A DNA stretch of 31,494 nucleotides, taken from the NCBI GenBank assembly GCA_039933635.1, contig JBDTNQ010000044.1:1-31494 (forward strand), written 5' to 3'. Of the stretch, positions 28,001 through 31,494 are shown one piece after another (positions within the stretch are counted from its first letter, which is position 1; the number at the start of each line of letters is the position of its first letter). Source of the DNA: JBDTNQ01 sp039933635. Its GTDB lineage: Bacteria > Acidobacteriota > Vicinamibacteria > Vicinamibacterales > SCN-69-37. The notes under the pieces were generated by a model. The model had not been told where the DNA came from. It made no database searches and was given only the letters and a program-made list of their open reading frames with translations. The translations under genes and the position numbers were made by a program.

Positions 28001-30615
28001 AAGGGATGGGACAGGCCGACCGAGATCTGTTCGGTGCGGTCGCACGCGTGGTGTTGCTCGGCGAGCTTGGCTTGCTCGATCCGCAGATGGACCGTCCGTC
28101 ACCCTGGCTCTACGAAGAGCATGTGGTCAGTCGCCCGCCCGCGTTCCCTCGGCCTGAACAGTGCCTGTCGCTGGCAGTGGTGCCGCCACTCGTACTGGAA
28201 AACGGCACCGGCGGATTCACCCCGGACGGCCGCGAGTACGTCGTCGTGCTCGATGGCAGTCGAGAGACCCCGTTGCCCTGGTCGAACGTGATCGCCAATC
28301 CGGACTTCGGGACAATGGTGACGAGCTCGGGCGCCGCGTTCAGTTGGGCTGGCAACAGCCGTGAGAATCGACTCACACCGTTTGCCAACGATCCGATTTC
28401 CGATCCCACGGGCGAAACGATCTTCCTCCGCGACAACGACTCCGGCGCGGTATGGAGTGCCACGCCCGGCCCGACGCCGCGAGACGGACGAACCGGCCGA
28501 TGGCTGGTTCGTCACGGGGCCGGCTCGACGCGCTACGAGCACGCGACCCGCCACTTCGAGCACGACCTGATCGTGTCCGTCGATGCGAAGGATCCCGTCA
28601 AGACATCCCTGCTGACGGTGACCAACACGTCGGACTCGCCACGTCGCCTCAGCGTCATCGGGTACGCGGAGTGGCGCCTGGGCCCACCGACCGGTATTGG
28701 ACACCGCTTCACCATCACCGGCGTGGACGCGGCAACCGGTGCGCTCGTGGCACGGAACTCGTACAACCAGGAATTTCGGGACAGCGTCTCGTTTTTCCGC
28801 GCGACGGATCCGGCCGACTCGTATACGTGCGATCGAACCGAGTTTCTCGGACGCAACGGATCGATCACGCGCCCGGCCGCGCTCGGGCGGCCACAGCTCG
28901 CCGGTCGTTCGGGAGCGGGTCTCGACCCCTGTGCCGCATGGCAGGTGGATCTGGAACTCGCGCCCGGTGCCAGGCACCAGATCGCGTTCGTGATCGGCCA
29001 AGGCGCCAACGCCGATGCGGCCGCGGCGCTGGCCGACCGCTACCGGTCGGTATCCAGCGTGATCGCTTCCCAGGAAGGGGCGAGTCACTTCTGGGATGAG
29101 ACGCTCGGGGCAGTGCAAGTGCACACACCGGATGACTCGTTTGACTTCATCGTCAACCGATGGTTGCTCTACCAGACACTGAGCGCCCGGATCTGGGCCC
29201 GTAGCGGTCCCTCTCAACCGGGCGGCGCGTACGGATTCCGCGACCAGCTTCAGGACGTGTTGTCGCTGCTGTACGCGCGCCCGGACCTGTGTCGCGAGCA
29301 CTTGCTGCGAGCAGCGGCACGCCAGTTCGTCGAAGGCGACGTGCAGCACTGGTGGCACCCGCCGTCAGGCCGTGGCACGCGCACGCGCTGCTCCGACGAC
29401 CTCCTCTGGCTGCCGTATGCGGCGGCAGCCTACGTGGAACATACGGGCGACGCGAGCGTGCTCGACGAAATCGTGCCCTTCATCGAAGGCCCGCCACTGC
29501 AGCCGGCACAGCACGAGATCTACATCTTGCCCGCCGTTTCGAAGGACGCGACATCGCTCTTCGACCACATGTGCCGCGCCATCGACCGCTCATTGACCTA
29601 CGGCACGCACGGCCTGCCGCTCATGGGATCGGGCGATTGGAACGACGGCATGAACCGCGTGGGCGCGGGCGGACGCGGGGAAAGCGTGTGGCTCGGCTGG
29701 TTCCTGGTGACGGTGCTGAACGATACCGCGGTGCTGTGCGACCAACGGCACGAGCACGAGCGTGGGGACCGCTACCGCACGCAGGCCCGATGGCTCACGG
29801 GCACGCTCGAGCTGTCGTGGGATGGCGCATGGTACCGCCGCGCATATTTCGACGACGGGACACCCCTCGGATCGGTCCAGAACGAGGAATGCAAGCTCGA
29901 CTCACTCACGCAGTCCTGGGCCGTGCTGTCCGGGCAGGCCGATCGCCGGCGCGCCCAGGGCGCCATGGATATCGTGAGCGCGCAACTGGTCCGTCGTGAT
30001 GCACAGCTCGTTCTCCTGCTCACGCCCCCGTTCGATCACATGGACCACGATCCCGGCTACATCAAGGGGTATCTGCCAGGCATCCGGGAAAACGGTGGGC
30101 AGTACACACACGCGGCCTTGTGGACGGTGATCGCCCTGGCGCGGCTGGGACGCGGCGACGAGGCGATGGAACTCTTCCACATGCTCAATCCCACGAGCCA
30201 CGCGCGATCGCGCGAAGGCGTTGAGCGCTACCGCGTCGAGCCGTACGTGGTGCCGGCCGACGTGTACGCACATCCGCGGCACGTGGGTCGGGGCGGCTGG
30301 ACGTGGTACACGGGCTCGGCGGGCTGGATGTATCAGGCCGCCATACGCGAACTGCTCGGGGTTCGCCGCCACGGCAACATCCTCAGCATCAATCCGTGTG
30401 TCCCCGCGATGTGGCCCGGCTATTCGATGGAAGTCCGGCACGGGCGCAGCCAGTATCGAATCGAGGTCGACAATGTGACGCATCGACCAGGCGACAGACA
30501 CAAGGTGGTCCTCGACGGCGTCGAGGTCGCGTCCAATGCCGTCCCGTTCGTCGACGACGGGCGCACGCACCAGGTCGTGGTGACCCTCGGTCTGCGCGCC
30601 GCGGCGAGCGTGTGA
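22096..30615 (+). CDS. ndvB: Cyclic beta-1,2-glucan synthase (NdvB/ChvB family)
   Basis: 2839 residues, in the usual range for this giant inner-membrane enzyme, which makes beta-1,2-glucan from UDP-glucose and cyclises and exports it to the periplasm. Domains in order: an N-terminal region with helices near 395-420 and 425-450; a GT84-type glycosyltransferase with Asp613-Ser-Asp615 (TLDSDTTLPRD) and Q-x-x-RW (QHRWIRGDW, Gln759-Trp762); more transmembrane helices (about 815-850, 860-885, 935-990); a central glycoamylase-like domain (FFSHHQGMSLVAL, 1476-1488) followed by carbohydrate-binding-like repeats (HTHFFSNGRYTTAVT and a second copy NPDFGTMVTSSGAAFSW); and a C-terminal GH94 phosphorylase-like domain with GSGDWNDGMN (2511-2520). 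The frame is intact throughout. ATG 22141 is an alternative start. It follows the cluster of small membrane proteins by 46 bp. Confidence 0.95.
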   Translation: MVTHGPSARLSSGAPMELLGIEPLEEYARRLAALLTPETPTRVQRLFIRNHHLTDLEDDMRVLREVYVALSEDTRLGEPSSPAADWLLDNFPLISAAARDIRHDLPPSFYRRLPRMRTDEYAGQSRIHAMALEVVGHSAGRLDAQRLHRFIVAFQSVTPLTMGELWAWPSVLKLSLVQYLRTRADLLAANRADRRTADRIAAAPGQPGRARVWPADITPAFVIRLLQRSREHEREVGLLRKDLEAALADRGQTLEDAIRFDGRHQATEQAFMSSLIGSLRLVGTFDWTEYFESVSLVEQVLHRDPVAVYGQMDFQSRDRYRHAVEDMATGTGEAQLRVALKAVERARQVAEQSPDARQAHVGYYLVGGGRRQFERGIDWTPTARMRLRRLFFSHATLFYLCSIVFGTATLVAAALAFVRANGWHGWQLALVTLVTAVPASELTIQILQRMISRVVPPRRLPRLDLPEVPATDRTMVVVPTMLESVARVEELVAHIEVQALGNLDPHVHFAILSDFSDATAEAQQQDEEILAAARAGVEHLNAKHSEPGHTRFYLCHRSRQWNEREDLWMGWERKRGKLEEFNRLLRGATDTSFVVYVGDPQILPQVRYCITLDSDTTLPRDVARTLVGIIMHPLNQPVNDPVTGLVVDGYAILQPRVSVTFASAAGSLFARLYSGHTGVDPYTTAVSDTYQDLFGEGIFTGKGLYHVDAFMRSLRDSVPDNALLSHDLFEGLHARVALVSDLELVDDYPTSVLTHARRQHRWIRGDWQILFWLFPFVPSRRGLTRNPLSLMARWKILDNLRRSVVPLALLVMLVAGWTFLPGPLWFWMFTALVVIASQLLPLLARLLAGPGRAQSVPVFWRNLRDDSLIALGQVMLGLTLMAYHAWQTTHAVVLTLVRMVFTRRRLLEWETAATTAARTAGLTGRRGLRQFLVDMMASPTIAVGIALLIAGARPGALLTAAPFLALWAAAPLIAYWLSLPIGPRQRPLDDADRALFRLTARQTWSFFETFVTDDVAWLPPDNYQELGSDSPLARRTSPTNIAMYLLSSVAAHDLGYLTTPALIERLTRTITTIESLERFNGHLLNWYDTTTREPLRPLYVSTVDSGNLAGALMTLARALEQMAAAPQTEAQRLEGVIDTANVLASLSSAPGSRASRDGEATDLPSLARAITHEARQAAKTGDLATVEAMAARLSRAPATEATSGDLAPDAELSFWREALVLAVGAVRQRQDDVADALARLTSRASRLVEAMDFSFLYDRRRRIFMIGYRLADADGPGRPDNSFYDLLASEARLASFVAIAKEDVPQHHWFQLGRLVTNVHGRATLMSWGGTMFEYLMPLLVMRSFPGTLLDQSCRSVVRRQMDYGRQRGIPWGVSESAYPLTDLHGTYQYRAFGVPGLGLKRGLEDDLVVAPYATVLAALVEPAAAADNLRALVRAGAYGRFGFYESVDFGERPIGAETEDTSHPRRSGPDVVRAFFSHHQGMSLVALTNVVHHDLFVSRFHADPRVQATELILQERVPREAIVSEPRPADGAENRTTAPPMSARRFRSPHTANAHTHFFSNGRYTTAVTHTGGGFSTWQGLAVTRQREDRTSDAGAHFIYLRDPWSGDVWSPTYLPTTGREPDEYAVTFELDKATFRRRDGDFETQLQIAVSPEDDLEVRRLSIKNHGPRPREIEVTSYVEIVLGKPEDDLAHPAFGKLFIETEHDAQNAGLLFSRRPRAAEEERLWAFHVLGVDGRLGGAVEWETDRAQFIGRGRTTANPIAFDGRALSGTTGAVLDPVAALRDRVRLAPGAFVRITFATGVAANRDAARAMIAKYRDGSATSRVLSMAFTHVQVTLQHLGVTDDFAMLSARLASRVFGTDVSCSTPDAIGRSTLSQPNLWGYGISGDLPIVLVRVRDPDAVALVRQVLLAQEYWRVQGLRADVVILNEHQADYLDEVQMLLVGLLREGRWAGWKDKAGGVFLVRAEGMGQADRDLFGAVARVVLLGELGLLDPQMDRPSPWLYEEHVVSRPPAFPRPEQCLSLAVVPPLVLENGTGGFTPDGREYVVVLDGSRETPLPWSNVIANPDFGTMVTSSGAAFSWAGNSRENRLTPFANDPISDPTGETIFLRDNDSGAVWSATPGPTPRDGRTGRWLVRHGAGSTRYEHATRHFEHDLIVSVDAKDPVKTSLLTVTNTSDSPRRLSVIGYAEWRLGPPTGIGHRFTITGVDAATGALVARNSYNQEFRDSVSFFRATDPADSYTCDRTEFLGRNGSITRPAALGRPQLAGRSGAGLDPCAAWQVDLELAPGARHQIAFVIGQGANADAAAALADRYRSVSSVIASQEGASHFWDETLGAVQVHTPDDSFDFIVNRWLLYQTLSARIWARSGPSQPGGAYGFRDQLQDVLSLLYARPDLCREHLLRAAARQFVEGDVQHWWHPPSGRGTRTRCSDDLLWLPYAAAAYVEHTGDASVLDEIVPFIEGPPLQPAQHEIYILPAVSKDATSLFDHMCRAIDRSLTYGTHGLPLMGSGDWNDGMNRVGAGGRGESVWLGWFLVTVLNDTAVLCDQRHEHERGDRYRTQARWLTGTLELSWDGAWYRRAYFDDGTPLGSVQNEECKLDSLTQSWAVLSGQADRRRAQGAMDIVSAQLVRRDAQLVLLLTPPFDHMDHDPGYIKGYLPGIRENGGQYTHAALWTVIALARLGRGDEAMELFHMLNPTSHARSREGVERYRVEPYVVPADVYAHPRHVGRGGWTWYTGSAGWMYQAAIRELLGVRRHGNILSINPCVPAMWPGYSMEVRHGRSQYRIEVDNVTHRPGDRHKVVLDGVEVASNAVPFVDDGRTHQVVVTLGLRAAASV

Positions 30616-30620
30616 TCGGC

Positions 30621-30634
30621 AGCCGCCGGCGGCT
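30621..30634. terminator. Palindrome after the glucan-synthase gene
   Basis: AGCCGCCGGCGGCT is a perfect 14-base palindrome (5-bp stem with a CCGG loop) six bases after the stop. A weak terminator is possible; there is no T-run. The remainder of the gap to 30780 shows no gene or RNA that I recognise. Confidence 0.3.
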
Positions 30635-30783
30635 CCGGAACGGGCCATGCAAAGGCTCGGACCACTACAGGACTGGGACTTCCCACGCAAAACGCCCGTA
30701 AGCACGCGTGTTTAGCCGATCGTTCGTGCGACTGAGCAAGACCTGGAGTGCCAGAGAAATACGTCTGTTGCACCCCCGGCAGA

Positions 30784-30796
30784 GTTTACCGTAAAC
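30784..30796. promoter_or_regulatory. Palindromic operator candidate of the HicAB pair
   Basis: GTTTAC-C-GTAAAC is a perfect inverted repeat. TTTACC (30785-30790) inside it resembles a -35 hexamer at 18 bp from the TATTCT box, so a bound repressor (HicB or the complex) would block RNA polymerase. Inference from position and symmetry. Confidence 0.5.
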
Positions 30797-30808
30797 CCAC
30801 CGTTAGGT

Positions 30809-30814
30809 TATTCT
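30809..30814 (+). promoter_or_regulatory. -10 element (TATTCT) for a leaderless hicA transcript
   Basis: TATTCT ends six bases before the hicA ATG at 30821, with no room for a Shine-Dalgarno leader. Confidence 0.5.
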
Positions 30815-30820
30815 GGCGGC

Positions 30821-31009
30821 ATGACGTGGGATGAAGTCATCCGGAGGCTGAAGAAGGCCGGATTCATCCAGGCTCGCACCGGGAAAGGCCGCCACGTCCA
30901 ATACGTTCACCCGATGACCAAGAAAGAACTCTGGGTCGCGCTTCACACAAAGAAGGACGCGGGCCGACTCGGCTACCGGATCCTGCGCGACGCCGGGCTT
31001 GAGGACTGA
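30821..31009 (+). CDS. hicA: HicA-type mRNA interferase toxin
   Basis: 62 residues. Matches HicA design: a small double-stranded-RNA-binding-like fold with WDEVIRRLKKAGF, then GKGRHVQYVHP, where the His corresponds to the catalytic His of the usual G-S-H motif (here G-R-H), then LWVALHTKKDAGRLGYRILRDAGL, matching the H-x-x-x-x-x-x-G-x-L-x-x-I-L end. Expected to cleave mRNAs when not bound by the antitoxin. It precedes the antitoxin by 5 bp, the classical HicAB order. The Ser-to-Arg change beside the catalytic His is unusual. Confidence 0.8.
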   Translation: MTWDEVIRRLKKAGFIQARTGKGRHVQYVHPMTKKELWVALHTKKDAGRLGYRILRDAGLED

Positions 31010-31014
31010 CCGAC

Positions 31015-31362
31015 ATGAACTACTGCCCCATCGTCTTGGAGACCGAAGAGAGTGGCGCCATCAGTGCCTTCGTGCCGGGCCTGCCCGTGTACGCGGCAGC
31101 TGACACGCGAGCCAAGGCTGAGGCCGCTGTCCGCGACGTGCTGTCGGCCTATCTGCAGGCCCATCCCAGCGCCACTTCGACGGCACACGTGCGCGTGGCG
31201 CAGGTCACGGCATCTGCACAGGGCAAGGCCCGTCCAGAGGTCAGAATCCGCAGTGTGGGAACGTTGCTTGGAGCCGTAAGGAGCCGCGCCAAGGCGCGAG
31301 CCTCTCGGTCCAACGGGCGACTCGGTGGACGCCCGCGACTGGCGACGAAGGGGACCAAGTAG
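31015..31362 (+). CDS. hicB: HicB-type antitoxin with basic C-terminus
   Basis: 115 residues. The N-terminal half is HicB-like, a partly degraded RNase-H fold (YCPIVLETEESGAISAFVPGLPVYAAADTRAKAEAAVRDVLSAYLQAHP), with the vPgLPv and dT-x-x-x-A patterns that bind HicA. The C-terminal half lacks a recognisable helix-turn-helix or ribbon-helix-helix and ends in a basic tail (RSRAKARASRSNGRLGGRPR) of a type also seen at the ends of other small toxin-antitoxin proteins. It may bind the palindrome at 30784-30796. The remaining 132 bases to the window end contain nothing I can support. Confidence 0.72.
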   Translation: MNYCPIVLETEESGAISAFVPGLPVYAAADTRAKAEAAVRDVLSAYLQAHPSATSTAHVRVAQVTASAQGKARPEVRIRSVGTLLGAVRSRAKARASRSNGRLGGRPRLATKGTK

Positions 31363-31494
31363 AGGGCCCGCACCTGGCCGTCGTCGTGGGCCTGCGGTTG
31401 AGTTGATCCGGTTCGCCTGGCGTCTCCAGAGACCTCCTCCACACACTTGCTTGCGTAGCCTGCTGTCCGCCGAAGCACCTTACACGCGGTGTCT

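Noticed and set aside
28099..29358. 419-codon minus-strand frame opposite ndvB
   Set aside because: Antisense to the GH94 part of the glucan synthase, with no recognisable motif.
30616..30780. Possible tRNA or small RNA between ndvB and hicA
   Set aside because: No cloverleaf, CCA end or tmRNA-like pairing could be traced; only a 14-base palindrome is visible.
31149..31478. Minus-strand frames at the window end
   Set aside because: Antisense to the HicB-like gene, without motifs. The final 132 bases are too short to judge.

Overview
The window reads as chromosomal DNA of a GC-rich, Gram-negative-type bacterium. The gene content (GuaA/DnaE, MutS, a TsaB-RimI fusion, a Psd/PssA lipid pair, a NtrY-type kinase, a giant cyclic beta-glucan synthase), the base composition and the many GTG starts would fit an Acidobacteriota (Vicinamibacteria-like) genome. 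That placement is inference from style, not a search result. No rRNA, tRNA, CRISPR array, insertion sequence or prophage was seen.

Layout. 1-2268 (minus): the 5' part of dnaE, overlapped by guaA (ATGA). 2274-3611 (plus): an exported PQQ-type beta-propeller protein, divergent from guaA across one shared -10 box; its proline-rich tail runs 131 bp into the convergent gene for a six-helix membrane protein (3481-4458, minus). 4583-8440 (plus): a 1285-residue orphan sensor kinase. 8400-11098 (minus): pssA, psd and a tsaB-rimI fusion, covering phosphatidylethanolamine synthesis and tRNA/ribosome modification. 11166-17355 (plus): mutS, an orphan family-5 solute-binding lipoprotein, then a deoxyhypusine-synthase-like gene joined to an agmatinase gene (TGATG), a probable polyamine unit. 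17397-19077 (minus): a membrane-anchored TPR protein and a CDF metal exporter. 19209-19970 (plus): an exported protein of unknown function.

19985-20743 holds gene remnants: an antisense TPR fragment fused head to head with a GAF/histidine-kinase gene that has lost its whole catalytic core. 20952-22049 is a compact cluster of four small membrane proteins (YqjD-like, YqjE/holin-like, DUF3618-like, and a 34-residue single-helix protein). It leads into the 2839-residue cyclic beta-1,2-glucan synthase gene (22096-30615). The window ends with a HicA/HicB-type toxin-antitoxin pair behind a palindromic operator candidate.

The most unexpected signals are regulatory. Several genes (PQQ protein, CDF, glucan synthase, HicA; less exactly the DHS-like gene and tsaB-rimI) have a TANNNT-like hexamer only 6-9 nt before the start codon, which implies leaderless mRNAs. 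In two divergent intergenic regions the same roughly 8-10 bp box reads as a -10 element on both strands. The DHS-like/agmatinase unit and the small-membrane-protein/glucan-synthase cluster are the best candidates for under-described systems.
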